Source: Streptomyces sp. NRRL S-244
GTDB taxonomy: Bacteria > Actinomycetota > Actinomycetes > Streptomycetales > Streptomycetaceae
Reading direction: 5' to 3'
Assembly (NCBI RefSeq): GCF_000717915.1
Contig: NZ_JOCX01000031.1
Span: 87,871-151,870 of the forward strand
DNA: 64,000 nucleotides
How positions within the stretch are numbered: the stretch's first letter is position 1; each line of letters begins with the position of its first letter. A model generated the notes under the pieces. That model was not told the origin of the DNA. It saw only the letters and a program-made list of their open reading frames with translations, and ran no database searches. The translations under genes and the position numbers were made by a program. Positions 38,362-48,225 of this stretch are shown here, piece by piece.

Positions 38362-39015
38362 CTAGTCGGGCCCGGTCCAGTCGAAGGTGATGTGCTTGCT
38401 GGACAGGCCTTCGCGGCTCCACAGGAAGCCGTGGGCATCGGCGCGGTCCACCGTCGAGCGGCCCCACGTCGCCACCTGGCCCGGTCCGGTCTCCGCACCC
38501 GGCAGGTTGGTCGACTGGACGCGCGCGCCCTCCGGCGTCGTGGGTCCCGTGAGTGCGACCGCACCCGCCTCGACCCGGCCCGGCACCACGGCCCGCCAGC
38601 TCGCGAGGTCGTCGGCGACCTCGATCTCGATGGGGGCGAACTCCATGCCGCGCATTTCGGCGCCCATCATGCTCACCATCCCGGCGGGCCAACTGCCCGC
38701 CTGCCCACCGAAGATCATCTGGAGCGCCTCGCGCTGAAGGTCGTCGGCGCGCTCGTCGACGAAGACCGCGGCGTACGTGTCGGTGTGCTCGGCCCAGATG
38801 TTGCCGACGAACGAGGCCAGCATCAGCACGTTCAGTCCGTCCAGCCGTACGTCACCGTAACGGCCCTCGCGGATGTGCCAGGCCAGGATCCCGTCGCAAT
38901 CGCCTTGGGTCGGCAGCTGTGCGAACGAGCAGGGGCAGGGCACATTGCACTTGCAGGTGTCGAACCAGTCGCCCGCCACGTGCCACCGGGGAACGGTCGC
39001 CGTCGTCTCGGACAT
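38362..39015 (-). CDS. DUF1326 domain protein, Cys-rich metal-site type
   Basis: A 217-residue DUF1326 protein. The N-terminal motif CKCNVPCPCSF (Cys-x-Cys-x3-Cys-x-Cys) is the family hallmark and looks like a soft-metal site. The remainder (DGILAWHIREGRYGDVRLDG, VDERADDLQREALQMIFGGQ) is a compact alpha/beta domain. ATG 39015 follows a GGCAGGGAG ribosome site. It is divergent from a DUF2182 membrane protein gene, a partnership seen in many bacteria, and both carry metal-binding-looking residues. Biological function is not established. Confidence 0.88.
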   Translation of the reverse strand: MSETTATVPRWHVAGDWFDTCKCNVPCPCSFAQLPTQGDCDGILAWHIREGRYGDVRLDGLNVLMLASFVGNIWAEHTDTYAAVFVDERADDLQREALQMIFGGQAGSWPAGMVSMMGAEMRGMEFAPIEIEVADDLASWRAVVPGRVEAGAVALTGPTTPEGARVQSTNLPGAETGPGQVATWGRSTVDRADAHGFLWSREGLSSKHITFDWTGPD

Positions 39016-39214
39016 CTCCCTGCCTCCTCGTGACCGTGCCGGGACGTCGGTCTCGGGAGGACGGCAGAGCCCCCGGGAACCATCGCCGGCCCACGCCCGG
39101 GTCATACGGGTGTCCAATCCGATTGTCCCACCGCAGAGGCCACCCGGAGGAGGTGCTTTCCACGTACACGCGTCTGCGCGCGCACGCGCAGGTCCGCCGT
39201 GATGTGCTGGAGGC

Positions 39215-40060
39215 GTGCGCCTCGACCGGAAGGCCCTGTCACCCCCGCTGCGTCCGGCGAACCTGCTGTCGGCCCGGCAGCTCGCGTTCGCCTGGTCCGT
39301 GATGGCGTCGATCGCCCTCCTGGCCTGGGTACTGGTGGTCGACCAGTCCCGTGACATGGGGGTCGAGCCGGGAACCATGGGCATGGGCGTCCCGCTGTTC
39401 CTGCTGCTGTGGCTCGTCATGATGATCGCCATGATGTTCCCGTCGGTGGCCCCGGTCGCCCTCACCTGGGCGCGGGCCATCGGGCGCCAGTCGCCCACGG
39501 GAGTCGTGCGGGTGGCGCGCACCGTCCAGTTCGTCGGCGGGTACCTGCTGGCCTGGACGGCCTTCGGCCTGATCGCCTACGGGCTCCTCGCCGGGACCGG
39601 GGCCCTGGTGGACGAGCACCCGGAGGCCGGGCGCTGGATCGGCGCCGGGGCCTTCCTGGTCGCCGGGCTGTACCAGTTCGGCCCGTGGAAGGACCTCTGC
39701 CTGCGGCACTGCCGGAGCCCGATGGGCCAGCTCGTGCGCTACGCGGGGTTCCGGCCCCGGGCCCGCGATCTGCGGGTCGGGGCGCACCACGGGGCGTACT
39801 GCGTGGGCTGCTGCTGGGGGCTGATGGTCGTGCTCGTCCCGCTGGGCGTCATGAACGTCCTGGCGATGGCCGCGGTGGCCGTGGTGATCTTCGTGGAGAA
39901 GCTCTGGCGGCTGGGCCCCGTCTTCTCGCAGGTCGTCGGGGCCGCCTTCCTCGTACTCGCGGTCCTGAGCCTCTTCCAGCCCTGGCTGCTGCCGGGCCTG
40001 ATCCCGCCGCAGTCGCCCATGACGGAGATGCTGGGCGGTGGCGTGATCACCGGCAGGTGA
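39215..40060 (+). CDS. DUF2182 integral membrane protein, Met/Cys-rich
   Basis: A 281-residue membrane protein with about six to seven helices. The second helix contains the conserved LVMMIAMMFPSVAP, a dense Met cluster. A cytoplasmic or lumenal loop has WKDLCLRHCRSP, and a later helix carries HHGAYCVGCCWGLMVV. Methionine and cysteine ligands of this sort fit a Cu(I) or other soft-metal transporter or chaperone. The GTG start at 39215 gives the basic N-terminus MRLDRKALSPPLRP. It is divergent from the DUF1326 gene with a 200-base shared promoter region. Confidence 0.88.
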   Translation: MRLDRKALSPPLRPANLLSARQLAFAWSVMASIALLAWVLVVDQSRDMGVEPGTMGMGVPLFLLLWLVMMIAMMFPSVAPVALTWARAIGRQSPTGVVRVARTVQFVGGYLLAWTAFGLIAYGLLAGTGALVDEHPEAGRWIGAGAFLVAGLYQFGPWKDLCLRHCRSPMGQLVRYAGFRPRARDLRVGAHHGAYCVGCCWGLMVVLVPLGVMNVLAMAAVAVVIFVEKLWRLGPVFSQVVGAAFLVLAVLSLFQPWLLPGLIPPQSPMTEMLGGGVITGR

Positions 40061-40168
40061 TCGCCGCGATCGCGTTCAAGTACCGCACCGGGGCGGTGTC
40101 CGGGGCCGCTGCGCGGAGCCTTCTCCCCGCCCCGCCCTTTCTCCGTTTCCCGGGCTCCGCCCGGACCC

Positions 40169-40429
40169 TTAGAGGCTGCTCACGAAGGCGGCGAATGCCG
40201 CCGGGGCCACGGTGAGCGCCGGGCCTTCTGGGTTCTTGGAGTCCCGGACGGCCACCAGGCAGGGCTGGGCGGCCACCTCGACGCACTCGCCGCCGTTGGA
40301 GCCGCTGTACGAGGCCTTGCGCCAGGCGGCGGTGCCGAGGGGAGCGCACTCGACACACTCGCCGCCCGTGTTTCCGCTATAGCTCGACTTGCGCCACACC
40401 GCGTTGGTCAGGTTCTGGCTGGTGCCCAT
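40169..40429 (-). CDS. DUF397 protein with two DUF397 modules
   Basis: An 86-residue protein made of two tandem DUF397 units, each with WRKxSYSGxxGGECVE: one at about 12-27 and one at about 35-50. Single-domain forms are usual. DUF397 proteins are small partners of XRE regulators (WhiJ/AbaA-like systems) in actinomycetes. The start overlaps the 3' end of the upstream XRE gene by 53 bases, so the two form a coupled pair. Confidence 0.85.
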   Translation of the reverse strand: MGTSQNLTNAVWRKSSYSGNTGGECVECAPLGTAAWRKASYSGSNGGECVEVAAQPCLVAVRDSKNPEGPALTVAPAAFAAFVSSL

Positions 40430-41237
40430 AACGTTCCTCCATTACGCGGATAATCAACTCCGCCGAGTCCTCCACCGAGAGCGCGGCGGCCTGCAAGTGA
40501 GCGTAACGAAGGGCGGCTTCCTTGACAGTGTCAGGGTTGGCCGTCATGTGGCCGGAGATCAGGTCCTCCGAGTAGACGATGTCTGGGTCGTCGTCAAACC
40601 GCATCGCTGTGAACGAGCCGATCAGACTGGCATGTTCACCAGCCGAGAAGGGAAGCACCTGGATCCTGGTCCAGCGCCTGTCCCGGAAGCTCAGCAGATG
40701 CGCGAGCTGTTCCCTCATGACCTCCCTGCCGCCGATGGGCCGGTACAGGGCGGCTTCGTCCAGCACCACCCACGCCATGGGCGGGCGGTCCCGCCCCAAG
40801 ATCCGCTGACGGTCCAGACGGGCCGCGACCAAATCGTCCAAACCGTCCGGCAATCCGGTCGCCAGCACAGCGCGCGCGTAGCGGGGCGTCTGCAAGAGCC
40901 CGTAGACCAACTGCGCCTGGTACGTCGAGATGTATGCCGCCCGGGCCTCCATCTCCGCGAAGGGCTGGAACCACGTCGGGAGCACGCTCCGCAGGACCAG
41001 TCCCACCAGCCGGGAGAACGTCCCGTCCGTGCCGAGCGCTGCGTCCAGCCGCTCCGAGAAGTCGCGGGTCGGAACCCGTTTCGTCGTCTCGACCTGGCCG
41101 ATCAGCGAGCCCGTGCAGTAGATGATGTCGCCCAACTGCGTCTGTTTCAGCCCGGCGTGCTCGCGCAGCCGGCGCAGTTCGTAGCCGTAGTAGTCCAGCG
41201 GCGAGGCGCTGGGATCGAGGTCGCGGGCCAGGACCAT
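40377..41237 (-). CDS. XRE-family regulator with DUF5753 domain
   Basis: A 286-residue regulator. The N-terminal HTH, about residues 20-75, reads ELRRLREHAGLKQTQLGDII and IGQVETTKRVPTRDFSE. The C-terminal DUF5753 domain, about 95-270, has the typical YISTYQAQLVYGLLQTPRYARAV and YSEDLISGHM. Such genes abound in Streptomyces, paired with DUF397 genes; WhiJ-type pairs influence development. ATG 41237 has a GGGGG patch 10 bases upstream. It overlaps the DUF397 gene by 53 bases, in a different frame. Confidence 0.9.
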   Translation of the reverse strand: MVLARDLDPSASPLDYYGYELRRLREHAGLKQTQLGDIIYCTGSLIGQVETTKRVPTRDFSERLDAALGTDGTFSRLVGLVLRSVLPTWFQPFAEMEARAAYISTYQAQLVYGLLQTPRYARAVLATGLPDGLDDLVAARLDRQRILGRDRPPMAWVVLDEAALYRPIGGREVMREQLAHLLSFRDRRWTRIQVLPFSAGEHASLIGSFTAMRFDDDPDIVYSEDLISGHMTANPDTVKEAALRYAHLQAAALSVEDSAELIIRVMEERYGHQPEPDQRGVAQVEL

Positions 41238-41342
41238 GGAACGGTCACCCCCATGAAGACGCGGGTCGGATTCACCTGTGGCCGAGCGTAGCGAGACCGA
41301 CACGCTGCGATGTCCGGAATCCGGTAACCATGTGACACACCT

Positions 41343-41369
41343 CCGCCCCGCACCCGGAGTACGGGGCGG
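41343..41369 (-). terminator. Hairpin terminator after the chitinase gene
   Basis: CCGCCCCG and CGGGGCGG pair around an 11-base loop, 35 bases beyond the minus-strand stop of the chitinase gene. Confidence 0.5.
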
Positions 41370-41404
41370 GGCGGGGGCGTCGCTCGGCGCGGGGTGGGGG
41401 GAGA

Positions 41405-43090
<1,686 letters not shown>

Positions 43091-43171
43091 GAACTGCCTC
43101 CGGGGGGTGGGAGGGGGAAGCGAGAGGTTCGGGTGGGAGAAGTGATAGCGATCACCCGAGGTCCGAGTCAA

Positions 43172-43183
43172 TGGTTTGGACCA
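43172..43183. promoter_or_regulatory. DasR operator (dre) 1 at the chitinase promoter
   Basis: TGGTTTGGACCA matches the dre core TGGTCTAGACCA at 10 of 12 positions. It lies about 82 bases upstream of the chitinase ATG. Confidence 0.7.
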
Positions 43184-43188
43184 AAGAA

Positions 43189-43201
43189 GGACTAGACCAC
43201 T
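43189..43201. promoter_or_regulatory. DasR operator (dre) half-site 2 at the chitinase promoter
   Basis: GGACTAGACCACT, in which CTAGACCACT is exactly the right half of the dre consensus. With the upstream site it gives a spaced GACCA direct repeat, the arrangement seen in front of Streptomyces chitinase genes. Confidence 0.6.
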
Positions 43202-43243
43202 CGCGGGGTAAATCCCCTCGTCAGAGCCCTGCGCGCATACGAA

Positions 43244-43276
43244 AAACCGCCCGCCACCCCGGGTGACGAGCGGTTT
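43244..43276 (-). terminator. Hairpin terminator after the flavin-dependent oxidoreductase gene
   Basis: AAACCGC and GCGGTTT pair, and the pairing extends inward through G-T pairs toward a short loop. On the minus strand the hairpin is followed by TTTTT. It lies 69 bases beyond the stop of the gene at 43345. Confidence 0.7.
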
Positions 43277-43344
43277 AAGGCTGTCTTATGGCCATCTCCG
43301 CGCAAGGTTGCGGCAACAAACCAACCCGACGGCGTTCCGGCCGG

Positions 43345-44505
43345 TCAGTCAGCTCGCGGGGCCTCCACCGGCATCCCGTACGCGTCCGCGACGAGTTCGT
43401 AGGAGCGCAACCGGGCCGCCCCGCTGTGGGCGTTGGCGGTCAGCATCAGCTCGTCGGCGCCCGTCCGCTTGGCCAGGCCGTCGAGCCCGGAGCGCACCTC
43501 GTCGGGCGTGCCGTGGACGACGTTCGCGAGCCAGCCGTCCACGAACTCCCGCTCCAGCGGGGAGAACCCGTACGCCGCCGCCTCCTCGGGCGTCGGGATC
43601 AGCCCGGGCCGCCCGCTGCGCAGCCGCAGCATCGACAGCGCGCCCGTGAGCACCTGGGCGCGGGCCTGTTCGCCGGTGTCGGCGGCGAGCGCCGAGACGC
43701 CGATCACGGCGTACGGGGCGTCCAGTACGGCCGAGGGGCGGAAGGTCTGGCGGTAGAGGTCCAGCGCGGGCAGGGTGCCGGCCGCCGAGAAGTGGTGGGC
43801 GTACGCGAAGGGCAGGCCGAGCTCGGCGGCGAGGCGGGCGCTGAACCCGGAGGAGCCGAGCAGCCACAGCGGCGGCCGCCCCGCGGGGCCCTGCACGGGA
43901 CCCGGCACCGCGTGGACGCGGGCGTACGGATGGCCGTCGGGGAAGTCGTCGTCGAGGAAGCGGGTCAGCTCCACGAGCTGCCGGGGGAACTCCTCGGCGG
44001 CCTCGTCGAGGCGGCCGGATCCGCGCAGGGCGGCGGCCGTGCGGCCGTCGGTGCCGGGCGCGCGGCCGAGCCCGAGGTCGATGCGGCCCGGGGCGAGCGC
44101 CTCCAGGGTGCCGAACTGCTCCGCGACGGCGAGCGGCGCATGGTTGGGCAGCATGACCCCGCCCGAGCCGAGCCGGATGCGGGAGGTGTGGGCGGCGAGG
44201 TGGGCCAGGATCACCGCCGGGGAGGAGCTGGCCACCCCGGGCATGGAGTGGTGCTCGGCGACCCAGTGGCGGTGGTAGCCGCGGGACTCGGCGAGGCGGG
44301 CGATGTCGACGCTCGTACGCAGGGAGTCGTAGGCGGTGCTGCCGCTGCCGACGGTGACGAGGTCGAGCACCGAGAGCGGCACCGGCGCGTGGCCGCGTAT
44401 CGTGCCCCGGATCGGATCCGTGCGGCCTCCGAGGTCCTCGCGACCTCCGCGATCTTCGCGGCCGTCCCGGTCCGCACCCCGACCCGCGTCCCCGGTGTCA
44501 CTCAT
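43345..44505 (-). CDS. LLM-class flavin-dependent oxidoreductase
   Basis: A 386-residue luciferase-like (bacterial luciferase alpha/MsnO8-type) oxidoreductase, probably using FMN. A low-complexity Asp/Arg/Gly N-terminus (1-35) precedes the barrel. Family stretches include VPLSVLDLVTVGSGSTAYDS, HRHWVAEHHSMPGVASSSP, RIRLGSGGVMLPNHAPL and GRIDLGLGRAPGTD. ATG 44505 begins in the disordered part; a later start nearer PVPLSVLDL is possible. The substrate is unknown. It is divergent from an IclR regulator gene with 230 bases between. Confidence 0.88.
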   Translation of the reverse strand: MSDTGDAGRGADRDGREDRGGREDLGGRTDPIRGTIRGHAPVPLSVLDLVTVGSGSTAYDSLRTSVDIARLAESRGYHRHWVAEHHSMPGVASSSPAVILAHLAAHTSRIRLGSGGVMLPNHAPLAVAEQFGTLEALAPGRIDLGLGRAPGTDGRTAAALRGSGRLDEAAEEFPRQLVELTRFLDDDFPDGHPYARVHAVPGPVQGPAGRPPLWLLGSSGFSARLAAELGLPFAYAHHFSAAGTLPALDLYRQTFRPSAVLDAPYAVIGVSALAADTGEQARAQVLTGALSMLRLRSGRPGLIPTPEEAAAYGFSPLEREFVDGWLANVVHGTPDEVRSGLDGLAKRTGADELMLTANAHSGAARLRSYELVADAYGMPVEAPRAD

Positions 44506-44735
44506 AGTCGCTCCCGCCTCGCTTCGCCGTCCGTACGAAGAACTCGAACCATCGGCGGCACGCGGGCATTCCCGACACCTTCGGACAGTGGGCGTGACCT
44601 TGGCATATGCCAGAGGTTTAGACGGAGGCAGGGGGACGTGATCGAGCCATCAATCTCATCAACAGGCGCTCCACAGGGGCCTCTTGATGGCTATCGTGGT
44701 AGGGCAAGCGGTAACAACCTGCTAGGGGGAAAACC

Positions 44736-45494
44736 GTGGCGCTGAAGCCCGAGCCGACCACGCCGTTCCACTCGGTGCAGTACGCCCTGCGCGTACTCGA
44801 AACGATCGCCCGCCACACCGGCGGTGTGACCGATGTACAGATCGCGCGTGAGACCGGCCTGCCCGCGGTCCATCTCACCCCCATGCTCCTCATGCTGCGC
44901 CGCGAGGGGTACGTCCTCCAGGTGGCGGACGGCGCCTACGCCATAGGCGACTCCCTGGTGCTGCTCGGCTCCGGCATAGACCGGCAGCAGGCACTCCAGA
45001 ACAAGCTGCAGGACACCCTGGACCGGCTCCGGGACTCGCTGGGCGCCGCGGTCTACATCAGCCGGTACGTGGACGGCGAAGTGAAGATCACGCAGTTCGC
45101 GGACAGCCCGCGCACCCCGAAGGTGCACGAATGGGTCGACTTCCGCTCCGCGGCGCACGCCAGCGCGGTCGGCAAGTGCCTGCTGACGCAGCTCGACCAG
45201 AACGGGCGGCGCGACCACCTCTCGCGGCACAAGATCGCCCGGCTCACGTCGAAGACGATCGTGAACGAGCGGATCCTCTTCTCCAAGCTGGACGCCCAGC
45301 CGGCCACGGTTCCGGTGCTGGACCTCCAGGAGTACGCGGTGGGCACCGTCTGCGCCGCGGTACCGATCACGGCCGGGGCCTCGGTGGGCTGCCTGGCCCT
45401 GTCGATGCCGGTCGAGCACGCGCACCGGCTGCGGGCCGCGGCGGACGCGCTGAACCGGAAGGCCGCACCCCTGCTGCTGTCGCTCACGCTCTGA
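44736..45494 (+). CDS. IclR-family transcriptional regulator
   Basis: A 252-residue regulator. The N-terminal winged helix, about residues 10-75, has YALRVLETIARHTGGVTDVQ and HLTPMLLMLRREGYVLQ. The C-terminal IclR effector domain, about 85-250, has GAAVYISRYVDGEVKI, HASAVGKCLLTQLD and the C-terminal AAVPITAGASVGCLALSMP. GTG 44736 follows AGGGGGAAAA, a good ribosome site. The gene directly opposite (flavin oxidoreductase) is a candidate target. The ligand is unknown. Confidence 0.9.
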   Translation: MALKPEPTTPFHSVQYALRVLETIARHTGGVTDVQIARETGLPAVHLTPMLLMLRREGYVLQVADGAYAIGDSLVLLGSGIDRQQALQNKLQDTLDRLRDSLGAAVYISRYVDGEVKITQFADSPRTPKVHEWVDFRSAAHASAVGKCLLTQLDQNGRRDHLSRHKIARLTSKTIVNERILFSKLDAQPATVPVLDLQEYAVGTVCAAVPITAGASVGCLALSMPVEHAHRLRAAADALNRKAAPLLLSLTL

Positions 45495-45528
45495 GGTAGG
45501 TGCGGTGGGCCGGAAGCCCCGAAAACAC

Positions 45529-45565
45529 TTCGGGCGGTTCCCGGTGAACCGGGAACCGCCCGAAG
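45529..45565. terminator. Bidirectional hairpin between the IclR gene and tRNA-Lys copy 2
   Basis: A perfect 14-bp stem CTTCGGGCGGTTCC / GGAACCGCCCGAAG with a 9-base loop separates the convergent IclR gene and the minus-strand tRNA. Confidence 0.8.
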
Positions 45566-45571
45566 TACAGG

Positions 45572-45645
45572 TGCGCCGCCAGGGACTCGAACCCCGGACC
45601 CGCTGATTAAGAGTCAGCTGCTCTAACCAACTGAGCTAGCGGCGC
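45572..45645 (-). tRNA. tRNA-Lys (anticodon CTT), copy 2
   Basis: Identical on the minus strand to the tRNA-Lys at 34697: acceptor GCGCCGC, anticodon loop CTCTTAA and discriminator A. CCA is not encoded. Confidence 0.95.
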
Positions 45646-45717
45646 CTGACAGAGAAAATACTACCTGGTCCTCAGGGGTGCTCAAAACCAATACCCGCGG
45701 GCGCCGGAGATCGCCGG

Positions 45718-47403
45718 TCAGCGCTCCAGGAGCTCGCCCCGGCCGTGCGCCGCGTACGCCGCCAGCAGCCCGGCGAGGTCCTCCGGACCCAGGAGGCGGT
45801 AGCCGCAGCCGCCCGGCGGGGACCACCAGACCGGGTCGGGGCAGCGGAAGCCGGAGCGGCGCAGGGCGGCCCGGTGGATCTTGTTCGTCGCCGTCGTCGG
45901 CATGGACCGGACGATCCGGACGTAGCGCGGGGACATCTTCGTGCCCAGGTCCGGCTGGGCGGCCAGGAACGCGGAGAAGGCCTCCGGCGAGAACCGCTCC
46001 CCCTCCTCCAGGGCGAGCGCCGCCATCACCTGGTCGCCGGCCACCTCGTCCGGCACCGCGTACACGGCGACCGCGGCAGCGGCCGACCAGCGCGCCAGGA
46101 TGTTCTCGATCACCGCCGCGGCGAGGTTCTCGCTGTCGACGCGCAGCCGGTCGTCCGTACGGCCCGCGAAGTAGAGGAAGCCGTCCGCGTCGCGGAAGAA
46201 GAGGTCGCCCGTCCAGTACCAGCCGTCGCGGGTCCGCGCGGCCTGTGCCTCGGGGTTGCGCCAGTAGCCCTCGAACAGGCTCCGGCCGCGGTTGACCAGC
46301 TCGCCGATCGCCGCGGAGCCGTTGAGGAGGCGGCCCCGCCCGTCCAGGACGGCCGGCGGGCACTCCGCGCCCGTCTCCGGATCGATCACCGCCAGGTCGT
46401 CGCCGGCCCCGGCCCGGCCCAGGGCGCCCGGCGGGGTGTCCGGGGTCCGCTGGACGGAGGCGCCGCCCTCGGTGGCCCCGTACCCCTCCACCAGCCGGAC
46501 CCCGAACCGCTCGGCGAAGCGGGCCGCGTCCACGGCGCCGGCCTCGGTGCCGAAGCCGAGGCGCAGGCGGTGGTCGCGGTCGTCGGGGCGGGGTTCGGTG
46601 GCCAGGAGGTACTGGACGGCCCGGCCGACGTAGGTGAAGTACGTCGCCCCGTACGCGCGGACGTCGGGCAGGAACGCGGAGGCGGAGAAGCGGGGGCGCA
46701 GCGCCACGGCCGCGCCCCCGGCGAGGGCGGGCAGCCAGTCGGCGATGACCGCGTTGCCGTGGAAGAGCGGCATGCAGACGTAGTGGACGTCGTCGGCTGT
46801 GACCGAGAACTGGCGGACCAGCGAGTCCGCGGCGGCGGCCAGCCGGCCCTGGCTGCAGAGGGCGGCCTTGGGGGCGCCGGTGGAGCCGGAGGTGAAGTAG
46901 AGGAGGAAGCGGGAGCCGGGGGCGGGGTCGGCGAGCACCGCCTCGCCCGGCTTCGCGGCCGCGTACGGGGCGAGCAGGGCGGCGTACTCCTCGGAGTCGG
47001 TCACGAGGATCCGTACGCCGGGCAGGTCGAGCCCGCGCAGCAGCGGCAGGTGGGCGCGCTCGGTGACCAGGATCCGGCAGTCGGTGTGCAGGATGTCGCG
47101 CGCCAGCTCGCCGCCGCGCCGGGTGGGGTTGATCCCGGCGACGGCGGCCCCGGCGAGGGCCGCCGCGCCGAGCCAGAACGGGAACTCGGGGGTGTTGTCG
47201 AGCAGCACCCCGACGTGCGGTTCGGCGGCCTGGTCCGCCGGCAGGAGGTCGACGAGCAGCGCGGCGCGCGCGGCGGCCTCCTGGGCGGTCCGGTGGCGGC
47301 TGAGGACGGCGGTGTGCGTGCTGCCGCCGTACATCAGCCCCGGCCGGTGGTCGCCCCATTGGCGCGCTATGAGCTCCGCGACGGTTCCGGGTGTCGTCCG
47401 CAT
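45718..47403 (-). CDS. AMP-forming acyl-CoA synthetase
   Basis: A 561-residue ANL-superfamily enzyme that would activate a carboxylic (probably fatty) acid with ATP and load it on CoA. The P-loop-like A3 motif is YFTSGSTGAPKA (around residue 177). A5 is GYGATEGG, and A7 is YWTGDLFFRDADGFLYFAGR. A10 is PTTATNKIHR, whose Lys is the catalytic lysine of acyl-adenylation. ATG 47403 has a poor ribosome site but no better start is available. A CTGACG-TAC-CGTCAG palindrome lies 15 bases upstream. The acid used is unknown. Confidence 0.9.
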   Translation of the reverse strand: MRTTPGTVAELIARQWGDHRPGLMYGGSTHTAVLSRHRTAQEAAARAALLVDLLPADQAAEPHVGVLLDNTPEFPFWLGAAALAGAAVAGINPTRRGGELARDILHTDCRILVTERAHLPLLRGLDLPGVRILVTDSEEYAALLAPYAAAKPGEAVLADPAPGSRFLLYFTSGSTGAPKAALCSQGRLAAAADSLVRQFSVTADDVHYVCMPLFHGNAVIADWLPALAGGAAVALRPRFSASAFLPDVRAYGATYFTYVGRAVQYLLATEPRPDDRDHRLRLGFGTEAGAVDAARFAERFGVRLVEGYGATEGGASVQRTPDTPPGALGRAGAGDDLAVIDPETGAECPPAVLDGRGRLLNGSAAIGELVNRGRSLFEGYWRNPEAQAARTRDGWYWTGDLFFRDADGFLYFAGRTDDRLRVDSENLAAAVIENILARWSAAAAVAVYAVPDEVAGDQVMAALALEEGERFSPEAFSAFLAAQPDLGTKMSPRYVRIVRSMPTTATNKIHRAALRRSGFRCPDPVWWSPPGGCGYRLLGPEDLAGLLAAYAAHGRGELLER

Positions 47404-47418
47404 GCCGCCGGAGGGTAG

Positions 47419-47433
47419 CTGACGTACCGTCAG
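47419..47433. promoter_or_regulatory. Perfect palindrome upstream of the acyl-CoA synthetase gene
   Basis: CTGACG-TAC-CGTCAG: 6-base perfect arms with a 3-base centre. It lies 15 bases upstream of the synthetase start and overlaps the stop of the LPMO gene. It looks like a TetR-type operator for lipid or acyl-CoA genes. No TetR gene lies in the window. Confidence 0.55.
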
Positions 47434-48050
47434 AATTGAACGTCGGAGCAGGAGTAGAAGGCCATGGCGGTGTCGTTGACCGTCCAGACGGCCAGGATCA
47501 TGTGCCGGCCGGTCTTGCCGCTCGGCATGGTGCCCTGGTGGACCGTGGTCATGTCGGGCCGGGCGCCGTTGTAGGCGACGGTGAGGAAGGGCTGGGATTC
47601 GAGGGAGGCGCGGGTCAGGGGCCTGGTGGGGTCCCAGCCGTTCTTGGTGACGTAGTACTTGAAGTCGGTGGTGGAGTGGTTGGCGGTGAACTGCCACCGG
47701 AAGCCGTAGCTCTGCCCGCTGGTCACCTTGGTGGTGGGCCAGGTGCCGCCGCGCGGGTCGTCGAGCTGCGCGAACTCGCTGTGCCCGCCGGAACATATCT
47801 GGCCGTCGGCCGGACCGGCGGCGGGGAAGCCCTTGTAGCCCTCGACGCTCTGCGGCTCCCACTGGATCGGGCCGCAGTCGGACACGGTCTTGTTGGCGCA
47901 GAGCTTCTGGCGGCTGATGGGGGTGTCCGTGTAGCCGTGGCTGCTCGCGGTGGGGGCGGTGAGCAGCGCCAGGCCGGCGATGACGCCGAGGCCGAGCGTG
48001 GCGGCTCCGGCTCGTCTGGGCAGGTGAACGGGCATGCGGATGGGACGCAT
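47430..48050 (-). CDS. AA10 lytic polysaccharide monooxygenase (chitin-active type)
   Basis: A 206-residue secreted copper monooxygenase that oxidatively cleaves crystalline chitin. The signal peptide ends at TASS, so the mature protein begins at H38 (HGYTDTP), giving the amino-terminal half of the histidine brace. The second brace His lies in the TANHSTTDFKYY stretch. Cys residues in KLCANKTVSDCGPI, QICSGGH and YSCSDV can form disulfides. The C-terminal part AVWTVNDTAMAFYSCSDVQF is typical, and there is no extra binding module. AAGGAG precedes the ATG. A dre-like DasR site at 48105-48120 links it to the chitin regulon. Confidence 0.93.
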   Translation of the reverse strand: MRPIRMPVHLPRRAGAATLGLGVIAGLALLTAPTASSHGYTDTPISRQKLCANKTVSDCGPIQWEPQSVEGYKGFPAAGPADGQICSGGHSEFAQLDDPRGGTWPTTKVTSGQSYGFRWQFTANHSTTDFKYYVTKNGWDPTRPLTRASLESQPFLTVAYNGARPDMTTVHQGTMPSGKTGRHMILAVWTVNDTAMAFYSCSDVQF

Positions 48051-48104
48051 GATGCTCCTTGAACGTGGGGGGAGTCCGATGAGAGCGTGCGCACGCGTGG
48101 GGAT

Positions 48105-48120
48105 TTAGGTCTAGACCAAG
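48105..48120. promoter_or_regulatory. DasR operator (dre) upstream of the LPMO gene
   Basis: TTAGGTCTAGACCAAG contains the complete dre centre GGTCTAGACCA, 55 bases before the ATG. Confidence 0.75.
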
Positions 48121-48164
48121 TACCAGGCTATTGACGGGAGTTGGCCATGTCCATACCAATGGGA

Positions 48165-48199
48165 GAACGGGTGGCCCGGCAGATTCCGGCCACCCGTTC
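48165..48199 (-). terminator. Hairpin terminator after the SPFH gene
   Basis: A perfect 12-bp stem GAACGGGTGGCC / GGCCACCCGTTC with an 11-base loop, beyond the minus-strand stop at 48226. Confidence 0.75.
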
Positions 48200-48225
48200 T
48201 GTGTCAGCTGGTACCGCCGCGACCG

